The notes beneath the pieces were generated by a model. It was not told where the DNA came from and searched no databases. It worked only from the letters and a program-made list of their open reading frames with translations. From Thiomonas bhubaneswarensis (lineage in GTDB: Bacteria > Pseudomonadota > Gammaproteobacteria > Burkholderiales > Burkholderiaceae_C), in the NCBI RefSeq assembly GCF_001418255.1, contig NZ_LIPV01000001.1, forward strand, positions 310,001 to 374,000: DNA of 64,000 bases, in the 5' to 3' direction. Numbering within the stretch: position 1 is the first letter of the stretch; each line of letters starts with the position of its first letter. Position numbers and translations under genes: made by a program. Shown one piece after another: positions 9,238 to 17,794 of the stretch.

Positions 9238-10023
9238 TTACAACCCTGCGCGCTCCAGCACCGCATGAGCTTGCGGCGAGCGCAGAAAGCTGGCGAACGC
9301 GGCACGCGCCTGCGCCGTGGCGGGCTGTGCGCCGTCGGGCGGAAAGGCGGCGACGATGTCGATGGGCGCGTAGCTGTCTGCACCCGGCTGAAGTTCCAGA
9401 TAGCCGCCGAGCTGGCCCTTGACAGCAAGCACCTCGGTGAGGTTGAGGAACCCCGCGTCGATCTGGCCGGAGGTGAGGTAGGCGCTGACCTGAGGCACCG
9501 TCTGCACGATCTTGAGCTTGTCTTGCAGACGGTCCCACAGCCCCTTGGCCTTGAGCCACTGCTGCGCCGCGCGGCCGTAGATGGCCTGCTGCGGATTGGG
9601 CAGGGTGATGGACTGCATGTCGGGCAGATCGCGCACCGGGTCGGTGATCGGCTCGGGGCTGCGCCGCCCCAGCAGCTTGCGCCGCCAGGCCAGCACCAGC
9701 TTGCCCTGCCCAAGGGTCTGGCGCTGCGGCAGGTCGAGGTCGCCGGCGTGGTCGATGAAGTCGGCGTCGCCGATCAGCACGTCCACCCGCCCGCTGGCGC
9801 GGGCCTGGGCGAAGATCTGCTGCAGATTGCCGTAGCTGCGCTCGACCGGGATGCCGGTTCGCTGGGTGAAATCGGCACACAGCGCCTCGACGGGCCGCTT
9901 GTAGCCCGCGCCCGCCATGAGCAGCAGCGACGCAGGTTCGGCGGCCCACGTGCGGGCCGCAGGCAGCGCTGCTGCCACAGCGGCGAGAACCAGGGTACGT
10001 CGGGAAAGAGGCCGAGCGTTCAT
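9238..10023 (-). CDS. ModA-like periplasmic binding protein (second copy)
   Basis: This 261-residue protein has a twin-arginine-like N-terminus (SRRTLVLAAVAAALPAA) and a type II periplasmic-binding fold. Motifs in common with ModA proteins include an N-terminal AGAGYKRP segment (in place of AAASL), DVLIGDADF, and a C-terminal AFASFLRSPQAHAVLERAG block. It should capture an oxyanion and pass it to the permease encoded immediately downstream. It is clearly diverged from the first ModA in the same operon, so it may prefer a different anion such as tungstate. The ATG at 10023 was chosen because the signal sequence follows directly. Confidence 0.8.
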   Translation of the reverse strand: MNARPLSRRTLVLAAVAAALPAARTWAAEPASLLLMAGAGYKRPVEALCADFTQRTGIPVERSYGNLQQIFAQARASGRVDVLIGDADFIDHAGDLDLPQRQTLGQGKLVLAWRRKLLGRRSPEPITDPVRDLPDMQSITLPNPQQAIYGRAAQQWLKAKGLWDRLQDKLKIVQTVPQVSAYLTSGQIDAGFLNLTEVLAVKGQLGGYLELQPGADSYAPIDIVAAFPPDGAQPATAQARAAFASFLRSPQAHAVLERAGL

Positions 10024-10037
10024 CTCGAATTTCCTTG

Positions 10038-10871
10038 TCAGTGCGCCTGGCGGTGGCGAAACACCTTCCAGGCTGAAATGGCCAGAATCGCCGCGAGCAC
10101 CAGACCGAGACCGTCGGTGGGCACCACGCCGAGCAGCAGACCGCCCAGCACAGCGCCGAGCAGCGAACCCACGGCCATGTTCCACAGCAGCGCGCGATGG
10201 GTGCGCAGCACGGCGAAAGCCTCGCTCTCGCGGTAACGGGCAAAGCCAACGATCATGGTCGGCAGCGACACCAGCAGCGACAGGCTGCCCGCGAGTTTGA
10301 TGTCCAGGCCCCACAGCAGCACGATGGTGGGAATGAGCAGTTCGCCCCCGGCCACGCCCATCACCGCGGCAAACATACCGATGACCAGCCCGGCGGCTAT
10401 GCCCAGCAACGCATGACTCGCTGGCGACAGCACCTGCCCGAGATCAGGCAGGGCGTGCAGGCCGAATACCTGCTCGGCCGCCATGGTGCAGGCCAGAAAG
10501 ATGAGCAGTATCAGCAGCACGGTATCGAGCGTCTTGCGCGGCAGGCGCATCGCCCAGCCCGCCGCCCACCACGCCCCCAGCAGACTGCCCGCCAGCAGGT
10601 TGAGCACCACCGGCCAGTTCGGCAGCAACTCCGCAAGCGGCACGGCATGCAGCCGGGCGACGATGGCGATGCTCACCACCAGCAGCGACAGCGCCTTGTT
10701 GGCGATGACGGCCTGCAAGGTGACCAGCCCGAACAGCCCCACCAGCACCGGCAAGCGAAACTCCGCTCCGCCCAGGCCGACGAGGCCGCCGAGCAGGCCG
10801 ATGGCCAGCGCGGCGAAGAAGCCCTTGATCGCACAGGCGGTAGAGCAGGATGTCGATAGGGATGGGTTCAT
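10038..10871 (-). CDS. TSUP (TauE/SafE) family anion exporter
   Basis: This 277-residue protein has about eight hydrophobic segments and the duplicated TSUP motif: GLVGLGGAEFRLPVL near the N-terminus and GVAGGELLIPTIVLLWG in the second half. The family moves sulfite, sulfoacetate or related anions across the inner membrane. It lies one base after modC and 14 bases before modA2, so it is inside the molybdate operon. That position suggests it handles an oxyanion related to Mo or S metabolism, but the substrate is inference. Confidence 0.85.
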   Translation of the reverse strand: MNPSLSTSCSTACAIKGFFAALAIGLLGGLVGLGGAEFRLPVLVGLFGLVTLQAVIANKALSLLVVSIAIVARLHAVPLAELLPNWPVVLNLLAGSLLGAWWAAGWAMRLPRKTLDTVLLILLIFLACTMAAEQVFGLHALPDLGQVLSPASHALLGIAAGLVIGMFAAVMGVAGGELLIPTIVLLWGLDIKLAGSLSLLVSLPTMIVGFARYRESEAFAVLRTHRALLWNMAVGSLLGAVLGGLLLGVVPTDGLGLVLAAILAISAWKVFRHRQAH

Positions 10872-10872
10872 G

Positions 10873-11955
10873 TCAACGCTCCACCGAAGCAGCCTTGATC
10901 AGCGCCACCACCGTCTCGTCTTCCCGAAGCTGCAGCGCGGCGCGGGCCTGATCGGTGATTTCGCTCCACAGCCCCTGGCCGTCGTTTAGACACAGCCGCA
11001 CCAGCACATAGCCTGCACGGCTCGGGGTGAAGCCGCAGATGCGCGCGGGCAGATGGTTGAGCATGCTGATGTCTGCAGGCACGGTGCGCGCCAGTGCCAC
11101 GTCGCGGGCATAGACCCGCAGGCGCACGCGGTGCTGCGTCGCCTTGCCGGGAAACGTGAGCTGGCTGCCGTCGATGCGCAGTTGCGCCAGACCTTCGGCC
11201 AGTGGCGTGGCCTCGCCTTCGAGCACGGCCACCGGGCCGAGGCGGTCGAACAGGGGCGAGTCGGCGCGCATCAGCGCTTGGGCCAGCGGCTCCACGCGCA
11301 GGACGCGCCCGGCCTCCATGAACACCACGCGCTGCGCCAGACGCTCGATTTCCTCGGGCGCGTGGCTGACCAGCAGCATGGGCAGGCGCTGCGTGTGCGC
11401 CAGTTCGCCGATGAGGTCGAGCAACTCGTCCTTGGCACGCCAGTCGAGTGCGGCAAGCGGCTCGTCGAGCAGCAGCAGGCGAGGCCGCGACAGCAGCGCA
11501 CGGGCGATGGCCACGCGCTGCTTTTCACCGCCCGATAGCGCGGCGATGCGGCGATCGAGCAGGTGCGCCACGCCCACGGCCTTGGCCTGTGCCTCGATCT
11601 GGGCCGCGTCCATCCCGCCTGGGGCGCGGCGGGCGGCGAAGGTCAGATTGCCACGCACCGTGAGGTGCGGAAACAGCGCTGCATCCTGAAACACATAGCC
11701 CACGTCGCGCTGCGGCGCCGGGGTCTGGCGGGTGCCGTCGAGCCACACCGTGTCGCCCACGCGCAGGGTGCCGTGGGCGCGTGGAATCAATCCGGCAACG
11801 GCGCGCAGCAGGGTGCTCTTGCCGCAGCCCGAGCGGCCGAACAGCGCGGTAATGCCCGAAAGCGGCCAGGAAAAATCGCTGGTCTGCAGCGTGAACGCGC
11901 CCAGCCTCGCCTGCACATTGCCGCTGACCACGGCAGTGGATTCGTCCGCCCCCAT
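10873..11955 (-). CDS. modC: Molybdate ABC transporter ATP-binding protein
   Basis: This 360-residue ATPase has an N-terminal nucleotide-binding domain with Walker A GRSGCGKST, signature LSGGEKQR and Walker B RLLLLDEP, then a C-terminal TOBE/Mop-like domain (from about residue 290) that binds molybdate in ModC proteins. It energises oxyanion import with ModB. The ATG at 11955 overlaps the modB stop (TGATG), so the two are translationally coupled. It is the only ModC here and probably serves both ModAB sets. Confidence 0.93.
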   Translation of the reverse strand: MGADESTAVVSGNVQARLGAFTLQTSDFSWPLSGITALFGRSGCGKSTLLRAVAGLIPRAHGTLRVGDTVWLDGTRQTPAPQRDVGYVFQDAALFPHLTVRGNLTFAARRAPGGMDAAQIEAQAKAVGVAHLLDRRIAALSGGEKQRVAIARALLSRPRLLLLDEPLAALDWRAKDELLDLIGELAHTQRLPMLLVSHAPEEIERLAQRVVFMEAGRVLRVEPLAQALMRADSPLFDRLGPVAVLEGEATPLAEGLAQLRIDGSQLTFPGKATQHRVRLRVYARDVALARTVPADISMLNHLPARICGFTPSRAGYVLVRLCLNDGQGLWSEITDQARAALQLREDETVVALIKAASVER

Positions 11956-12647
11956 CAGCCGTGCTCCTTGCTGCCGTGGCGGTACAGGCCGTAGACGATG
12001 GTGAGCACCACCACGGCGAATACCAGCATCAGCCCCGACAGGATGTGCGCCTGCGCGTACTCCATCGCCTCGACATGGTTGTAGATGTCGATCGACACCA
12101 CGCGGGTCTTGCCCGGAATGTTGCCGCCCACCATCAGCACCACGCCGAACTCGCCCACGGTGTGGGCGAAGGTCAGCGTGAGCGCCACGATCAGCCCGCC
12201 GCGCGACAGCGGCAGGACGACGTTGAAGAACCGGTCCCACCAGCCCGCGCGCAGCGTGGCCGCGGCGTCGAGCAGGTTCTGCGGCAGACTCTCGAAGGCG
12301 CGCAGCAGCGGCTGCACCATGAAGGGCAGCGAATACACCACCGAACCGATGATCAGGCCGATCTTGTTGAAGGTGAGTTGGCCCTCACAACCCAAAGCGT
12401 GAAGCGCCTGCGTGATGACGCCCTGCGGGTTGAGAAACACTAGCAGGTAAAAGCCCAGCACCACCGGCGGCAGCACCAGCGGCAGCGCCACCACCGCCTC
12501 GACCACCGCACGCAGCGGCGAGCGCCAGTGCGCCAGCCACCACGCCAGGGCGATGCCCGGAACGAGCAGGATGGCTGTGGATATGCCGGCCACCTGCAGC
12601 GTGAGCCACAGCGGGCCGAGATCGAGTGGGTGACCGAACAGGGTCAT
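11955..12647 (-). CDS. modB: Molybdate ABC transporter permease
   Basis: This 230-residue permease has the ModB hallmarks ALPLVLPPVVLGFYLLV in the second membrane segment and the coupling loop LDAAATLRAGWWDRFFNVVLPLS, then TFAHTVGEFGVVLMVGGNIPG. It forms the inner-membrane channel of the molybdate importer. It is flanked by modA and modC, with the stop codon overlapping the modC start. Length and motifs are normal for the family. Confidence 0.94.
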   Translation of the reverse strand: MTLFGHPLDLGPLWLTLQVAGISTAILLVPGIALAWWLAHWRSPLRAVVEAVVALPLVLPPVVLGFYLLVFLNPQGVITQALHALGCEGQLTFNKIGLIIGSVVYSLPFMVQPLLRAFESLPQNLLDAAATLRAGWWDRFFNVVLPLSRGGLIVALTLTFAHTVGEFGVVLMVGGNIPGKTRVVSIDIYNHVEAMEYAQAHILSGLMLVFAVVVLTIVYGLYRHGSKEHG

Positions 12648-12662
12648 CGTCAGTCCAGGCCC

Positions 12663-13427
12663 TTACTGCGGAATGGTGTAGCCGTACTTCTCGATCACCT
12701 TGCGAGCCTCGGGACCGCGCAGAAAATCCAGGTAGGACTTGACATCGGCCTTGTCCTTGCCGGGCTTGAGCACGATGGCGCTCTGGTCGATGGGGGCGTA
12801 ATCCGCCTGCGGCACGATCCACCATTGCCCCTTGCCCGCGCCGATGCCCTGCGACAAGGCGACGAAGCCCACCTGTGCGTTGCCGGTGGCCACGAAGTCG
12901 AAGGTCTGACCGATGTTCGCGCCCTCGACGATCTTGGGCTTGAGCGCGTCGTACAGGCCCATCTTCTTCATCGCCTCGATGGCAGCGGCACCGTAAGGCG
13001 CGGTCTTGGGGTTGGCGATGGAGAGGTGGGCGAAGTCGCCCTTTTTCAGAATCTGCTCACCCTGCTCTTTCACCGGCAGCGTGGTGCTGTAGAGCACCAG
13101 GGTGCCGCGGGCATAGACGAAGTTGCTCGAAGCCACGGCGAAGCCGTCCTTGGCCAAGGACGGTGCGGTGGTGTCGTCGGCCGCAAGCAGAACGTCGAAA
13201 GGTGCGCCGTTGCGGATCTGCGCGGCGAACTGCCCGGTGGCGCCGAAGGCGTATTTCACCTCGATGCCAGTCTTGGCCTTGAACGCCGCGCCGATTTCCT
13301 CGGCCGGTTTTTTGAAGTTCGCCGCCACGGCCACGGTGAGCGTTTCAGCCCTCGCCTGCACGGCCAGGGTCAAGGGAAGTGCGAGCATCAGCGCGGCGCC
13401 GCGCAGGAATCGGGTCAGGCGTGTCAT
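12663..13427 (-). CDS. modA: Molybdate-binding periplasmic protein
   Basis: This 254-residue protein has a signal peptide (about residues 1-27, ending AVQARA) followed by the ModA core: TVAVAANFKKPAEEI, FGATGQFAAQI with ligand-contacting Ser/Thr positions, and FDVLLAADDTTAPSL. The C-terminal block (YLDFLRGPEARKVIEKYGY) is typical. It captures molybdate or tungstate in the periplasm for ModBC. It heads the seven-gene operon. Its start lies only about 33 bases beyond an intrinsic terminator, leaving little room for a separate promoter. Confidence 0.94.
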   Translation of the reverse strand: MTRLTRFLRGAALMLALPLTLAVQARAETLTVAVAANFKKPAEEIGAAFKAKTGIEVKYAFGATGQFAAQIRNGAPFDVLLAADDTTAPSLAKDGFAVASSNFVYARGTLVLYSTTLPVKEQGEQILKKGDFAHLSIANPKTAPYGAAAIEAMKKMGLYDALKPKIVEGANIGQTFDFVATGNAQVGFVALSQGIGAGKGQWWIVPQADYAPIDQSAIVLKPGKDKADVKSYLDFLRGPEARKVIEKYGYTIPQ

Positions 13428-13460
13428 ACGGTTCTCCGTCAGGTTTGGTTACAAGGCCAT

Positions 13461-13493
13461 AAAAAAATCGGCCCCGGGATGACTCCCAGGGCC
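13461..13493 (-). terminator. Intrinsic terminator between molbindin gene and modA
   Basis: Read on the minus strand, a ten-pair stem (GGCCCTGGGA with TCCCGGGGCC, one wobble pair) with loop GTCA is followed by GATTTTTTT. It lies about 20 bases after the molbindin stop and about 33 before the modA start. It can end the molbindin transcript or limit read-through into modABC. Confidence 0.8.
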
Positions 13494-13512
13494 GTCAAGC
13501 GAGATGGGACGG

Positions 13513-13935
13513 TTAGTCCACCCCGAGGATGACATGGGTGGCCTTGATGAGCGCGCACGCGGCGTCGCCCACTTTCAGGCCGAGATGTTTTTCGCTGCCG
13601 CTGGTGATCATCACCACCAGGTCGCTGCCGCCCTTGAGGCCGAGCACCACTTCGGTGTTCACCGCGCCGGTCGTGACCGCCTTGACCGTGCCGCACAGGG
13701 TGTTGCGCGCCGAGGTGGCCGGAGCCGGACCTTTGACCAGGATGGGCCAGGACGCCTTCACCAGAGCCCAGGCGCTTTTGCCTGCGGTGAGGCCGAGGCG
13801 GTGCGCGCTGTCTTTGGTGACGATGGCCACGAGGTGCTGACCGTCGCCGAGGTCGAGCACGACTTCGGTGTTGACGGCGCCGTCATGCACAGCATGAATG
13901 TGGCCTTTGAGATGGTTGCGGGCGCTGGTTTGCAT
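13513..13935 (-). CDS. Two-domain molbindin (Mop protein)
   Basis: This 140-residue cytoplasmic protein is two tandem Mop domains of about 68 residues each. The repeated pattern is SARN(H/T)L.G...AV..GAVNTEVVL.L, with the second copy beginning SARNTLCGTVKAV near residue 75, and both end in a LVKAS/LIKAT strand. Mop domains bind molybdate or tungstate and, as molbindins, buffer intracellular molybdenum. The gene is upstream of modABC in the same direction and is preceded by a candidate ModE box, so its expression probably responds to molybdate. Confidence 0.93.
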   Translation of the reverse strand: MQTSARNHLKGHIHAVHDGAVNTEVVLDLGDGQHLVAIVTKDSAHRLGLTAGKSAWALVKASWPILVKGPAPATSARNTLCGTVKAVTTGAVNTEVVLGLKGGSDLVVMITSGSEKHLGLKVGDAACALIKATHVILGVD

Positions 13936-13968
13936 GATGCGATCTCCGGGTGATGAGAAAGAGGATTG

Positions 13969-13992
13969 CGAAATATCTAATATGACACAACG
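13969..13992. promoter_or_regulatory. Candidate ModE box upstream of molbindin gene
   Basis: The half-sites CGAAATAT and ACACAACG are separated by eight bases. The site lies 34 bases upstream of the molbindin start codon. Two similarly spaced elements occur at 14119 and 15651. The resemblance is to the E. coli modA operator as I recall it (CGTTATAT, eight bases, ACATAACG); it was not checked by search. Confidence 0.5.
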
Positions 13993-14118
13993 AAAGCCGC
14001 TGAGGCGTCGTTCGCATCCGAGATCTTACAAAAACCTCCACTCAGATCTTTGATTTTCAATAGATTTGTCTTTCCTGTTCAGTTGCGCAATGCCTTGCCT
14101 GCGCTTCAATCGATTCTT

Positions 14119-14142
14119 CGATATATTTATTGAAATATACTG
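14119..14142. promoter_or_regulatory. Candidate ModE box upstream of DUF302 gene
   Basis: The half-sites CGATATAT and ATATACTG are separated by eight bases. The inner flanks extend the dyad symmetry (TATATTT with AAATATA). It lies about 50 bases upstream of the DUF302 start codon and is among the most AT-rich patches in the window. Confidence 0.55.
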
Positions 14143-14193
14143 AAACCCAACGTGAGCCGTCAAGCGCGGCGTATGACTTTGAGGAGCCGAATC

Positions 14194-14706
14194 ATGCAGA
14201 GAAGAACAGCCATGCGCCTTGCGGCGGGTTGGGCGGGCGCAGGACTGACCGCGGGCAGCGCCCTGGCTGCGCCGGGCGCCATGCCCCTATCGTCCAACGC
14301 CCCGGTGATTCGCCTGCCGTTGGCCAAGGGCTTGAGCGCCTCCGACTGCGTGCAGTCGATGCAATTGCGCGCCAATCTGCTCAACATGAAGCAGGTGGGC
14401 GACCTGCCCTTGTCCGAGCAGGTGCACGCCATGACGGGCAAGCCGCAGCGCCTCATCCGCGTGTTCCTGTTCTGCGATCCACTGACTGCCGTGCAGATGG
14501 TGGACGGCAGCATCGACTTCGCCGCGTACCTGCCCTGCCGCATCACCCTGGTGGAAGACGAGGCTGGCAAGCTCTGGCTGGTGATGATGAACCTGCAGCC
14601 CTTGATCGACAGCGTGCCGCCGGGATCGCCACTGCGCCGCAAGGCGGAAAAAGTGGGCAAGACTCTGAGCAGCATCATGCGGGCCGGCGCACTGGGATTG
14701 CTGTAG
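14194..14706 (+). CDS. Exported DUF302-family protein
   Basis: This 170-residue protein has an N-terminal export signal (MQRRTAMRLAAGWAGAGL, a twin-arginine-like start) and then a DUF302 domain, recognised by VFLFCDPLTAVQMVDGSIDF followed by LPCRITLVEDEAGKLWLVM. DUF302 proteins are small and of uncertain function. The ATG at 14194 has a clear GAGGAG seven bases upstream; earlier in-frame starts lack one. It is preceded by a candidate ModE box and sits between molybdenum genes, which suggests a molybdate-responsive role but does not show it. Confidence 0.75.
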   Translation: MQRRTAMRLAAGWAGAGLTAGSALAAPGAMPLSSNAPVIRLPLAKGLSASDCVQSMQLRANLLNMKQVGDLPLSEQVHAMTGKPQRLIRVFLFCDPLTAVQMVDGSIDFAAYLPCRITLVEDEAGKLWLVMMNLQPLIDSVPPGSPLRRKAEKVGKTLSSIMRAGALGLL

Positions 14707-14738
14707 GCGGCCAAGACTTGCGACGCCACCCTGGTCGC

Positions 14739-15635
14739 TCAGGCAGCATGCTGCCGGGCAGTGCTGGCGCCTGATTTCGCGGCGCCCTGAAGATGATTCA
14801 CCGCTTGCATCACCCCTTGGGCGATGCGCATCGGCCGCTCGCCCAGGCCGCGGCACAGCGCCGGATCGCCGCGAGGATCGACCTCGATCAGTTTGGCGCG
14901 CGGCGGCACCTGCACGCCGGGCCTGGTGAGCCCGCGCAGCACGCCGTCAATGGGAGCACGCAGCTCGAGCCACTCGCCTTGTGAGACCTGCAGCACCCCC
15001 ACGCGCTCGCCCGCGCGCACCGCGTCACCAATCCGAAGATGCGACAGAAACTGCCCGGCTTGCGGCGCATAGACCAGGCGCTCGCGGCCCACGCCGAGTA
15101 TGGGCCTCGACTCGCCGGCAAGAGCACTTGCCGGGCCGCTGTAGATCACCTGTCCCAGCGCTTCACCCCAGGCCGACTCGACGACAACATCGGCGTTATA
15201 TCCGGCAACATAGCCCGGGCCGATGCCCACGGATAGCGACGCGAGAGCCCGCAGATCAGGCTGCGACTCGGCATGCTTGCGCAGGCGTGCATCGACCACC
15301 AGGGTGATGTCGAGCTGCGTGAGCCATTGCGGCAACTCGGGCTCAACAGCCAGAGCGATCCAGCGTCTGTGCACGAACGCCCCCATAGCCTCGTGCGGTT
15401 GGAAAACCCTCACGGCCCGCACTCCAAGCAGTTTTGCGCTGCCATCGAATACGGCGTCGACCCAGCACATGCCCCGACGCGGCGCCGTGGGCTGCGCCGA
15501 CTCCACCAATAGCACGGGTATGCCGTGACCAAACAGCGCATGCGCCACAGCCGAGCCCACGTCCCCCGCGCCGAGCACGGCCACGGCCAAACCCGCGGGC
15601 TTGACATGACGCAATTCTGTGACGGAGATCGGCAT
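14739..15635 (-). CDS. YqeB-like (EF2563-family) molybdenum-hydroxylase accessory protein
   Basis: This 298-residue protein begins with a nucleotide-binding-like segment (LAVAVLGAGDVGSAVAHALF) and continues with blocks typical of the YqeB/EF2563 family: a Q-PTAPRR stretch, VDARLRK, SVGIGPGYVAGYNADVVVE, an LGQVIYSG segment and a C-terminal biotinyl-like region LRAPIDGVLRGLTRPG ending in EVDPRGDP. The family was first linked to selenium-dependent molybdenum hydroxylases and is related to XdhC-type Mo-cofactor maturation. It starts 74 bases from the divergent TonB receptor gene with a candidate ModE box between them. The target enzyme is not encoded here. Confidence 0.78.
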   Translation of the reverse strand: MPISVTELRHVKPAGLAVAVLGAGDVGSAVAHALFGHGIPVLLVESAQPTAPRRGMCWVDAVFDGSAKLLGVRAVRVFQPHEAMGAFVHRRWIALAVEPELPQWLTQLDITLVVDARLRKHAESQPDLRALASLSVGIGPGYVAGYNADVVVESAWGEALGQVIYSGPASALAGESRPILGVGRERLVYAPQAGQFLSHLRIGDAVRAGERVGVLQVSQGEWLELRAPIDGVLRGLTRPGVQVPPRAKLIEVDPRGDPALCRGLGERPMRIAQGVMQAVNHLQGAAKSGASTARQHAA

Positions 15636-15650
15636 GGTTTGAATCGACTT

Positions 15651-15674
15651 CGTTATATTTCATCGGCTATTCCG
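15651..15674. promoter_or_regulatory. Candidate ModE box between YqeB-like gene and TonB receptor gene
   Basis: A strong half-site CGTTATAT is followed after eight bases by the weaker CTATTCCG. It lies in the 74-base divergent region and could control both genes. The right half is a poor match, so this is the least certain of the three. Confidence 0.45.
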
Positions 15675-15709
15675 ATAAGCCTAATGCATTCCACCGAGGA
15701 GAACAATCC

Positions 15710-17794
15710 ATGCCCCACCGCCCTTCGCGCCTGCGCCGCACCGGCGCACATCCGGTCGTCTTCCGTCTGCTGCCGCTGCTTGTCTCGCTGCAGGCGGCAA
15801 ACGCCTGGGGGCAAAACACAGCAACGTCGCAGACCGCGACGCCTGTGTTCCAGCTCGGCGAGGTGGATGTGCAGACCATGGCCGTCTCGGCTCCGCCGCC
15901 CGGGGGCACGAGCAGCAGCGTGGTCACGCAGCAGCAGATGCTCGATCGCGGCGCGCTCAACGTGGGCGAGGCGCTGGACGCTCTGCCGGGCGTAACCCCG
16001 GTGACGCTGGGTCAGCGCGGCGAGACGCAGGTGAACATCCGCGGCTTCGATTCGCGCCAGACCACGCTCAACATCGACGGCATCCCGATCTATGTGCCGT
16101 ATGACGGCAACGTCGATCTGAGCCGACTGCTGGTTCCCGGTATCTCCGAGATCGTGGTGACCAAAGGTCTGGGTTCGCTGATGTACGGGCCGAACAACAT
16201 GGGCGGTTCGATCAACATCATCACCCAGGCGCCGACCAAAAAGCTCGAGGGCAGCATGACTGGTGGCCTCACCGCCAACCAGCACAAGCTCTACGGCAAC
16301 GATTTCTCGGTGCAACTGGGCAGCCGCATCGACAGCCGCTGGTATGTACAGGGAGGGGTAGCCACGGCCAACCGCGACGGGTTTCCCCTTTCTGGCAGCT
16401 TCACACCCGTGACCGCACAACCCGGAGGCGACCGGCCCAATGCCTCCAGCCACGACATCAACGCCAATCTGAAGGTGGGCTTCACCCCCAACGCCACCGA
16501 CGACTACGCGCTGGGCATCTATACCGTCAACAGCGACAAAGATTCACCGCCCTACACCGGCAACACCATGGTGACAGGCCAGCCGGTGCGCTACTGGCAG
16601 TGGCCGCAGTGGAACAAGCAGAGCTACTACTACATCGGCAACACCGCCGTGGGCAATGGCTACCTCAAGACCCGGCTTTATCACGACACCTTCGACAACG
16701 AGCTGATCTCCTACGACGGCGCAACGTACTCGACGACCAAGAAGCCCTACGCCTTCGACAGCAAGTACCGGGACTTTTCCAACGGTGCCACGGTCGAGCT
16801 GGGCTAGCCGCTGGGGTCGCAGAACTTCATCAAGCTCGGTCTGTTCTACAAGCAGGACGTGCACCGAGAGTCCAATCTCGCCACGCAGTACCAGCCGTAT
16901 CAGACGCCTTGGCTGCGATTTGAAGCGCACACCTACGCCCTGGGCTTCGAAAACGCCTACCGCCCTACCGACGCCGACACCATCACCTTCGGCTACCGTC
17001 GTGACGAACACCGCTTCGATCAGGCGCAGCAATACACCGACAAAGCGCAGACTCAGATCGGACCGATGCAGACCAGCCCGCGCGTTGGCGCAAACAATGC
17101 CCAGATCGTCTGGCGGCACAAGCTGTCCGCGCATACCGAGCTGCGCGCGGGCATCGGCCAGAAAACGCGCTTCCCCAGCATCAAGGAAACTTACTCCTAC
17201 CGGCTGGGTCAGGCCATCCCCAACCCCGCTCTGGGTCCGGAGCAGGCGCTCAATCGTGAGGTCGGCATCTCCGGCGTGGCGATGGGCGGTTTGAAGTACG
17301 ACGCCTCGGTGTACTGGGATTCGATCAAGGATGCGATCGAAAGCGTGGCCACGGCCACACCCGGCATAAGCCAGGCGCAGAACGTGGGCACGGCCACCAA
17401 CAAGGGGCTCGATCTCAGTGTGCAGGCGCCCATCGGCAACGTCTGGCTCGCCTCGCTCGCCTACAGCTATCTCGACGCCACGCTGGGCAAGGCCGGACTG
17501 GTGGCGACCAATGCGCCGCGCCACTGGGCCGATGTCGGCATTTCCTGGCTGCCCAGCGAGGCCACTACCTTGTCGGCTCATGTGCAGGTGGCGAGCCGTC
17601 GCCAGACCACCACCAACGGCCTGCAGCCGGTGGGGGGCTTCACCGTGGTCAACCTGCGCTGGGCACAGCAGCTTGCGCCGCGCCTGGCCCTCTACGCCAA
17701 CCTGAACAACGCCTTGGATCGGAACTACCAATTCAGCGAGGGCTTTCCCATGCCCGGGCGCGAACTGCGGATGCAACTGCAATACAAGCTATGA
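15710..17794 (+). pseudogene. TonB-dependent outer-membrane receptor interrupted by an in-frame TAG
   Basis: The frame from the ATG at 15710 (GAGGAG upstream) encodes a signal peptide, a plug domain (GEALDALPGVTPVTL, QVNIRGFDSRQTTLNIDGIP, ISEIVVTKGLGSLMYGPNNMGG) and the first barrel strands. It meets TAG at 16805-16807, after 365 codons. The same frame continues without further stops for 328 codons through normal barrel sequence (HTELRAGIGQKTRFPSIKET, ALYANLNNALDRNYQF) to TGA at 17792. A single C-to-T change from CAG would explain the TAG. The receptor is probably inactive unless the stop is suppressed or is a sequencing error. The stop overlaps the binding-protein start, so it heads an operon of binding protein, LLM protein, permease and ATPase. 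Confidence 0.88.

Noticed and set aside
13461-13493. Molybdenum-cofactor riboswitch in the modA leader
   Set aside because: Only one hairpin with a T-run is present; the multi-stem Moco architecture does not fit in the 85-base gap.
16805-16807. TAG as pyrrolysine or a programmed readthrough site
   Set aside because: No pylT/pylS context or stem-loop is apparent, and beta-barrel receptors do not use it; a nonsense mutation is simpler.
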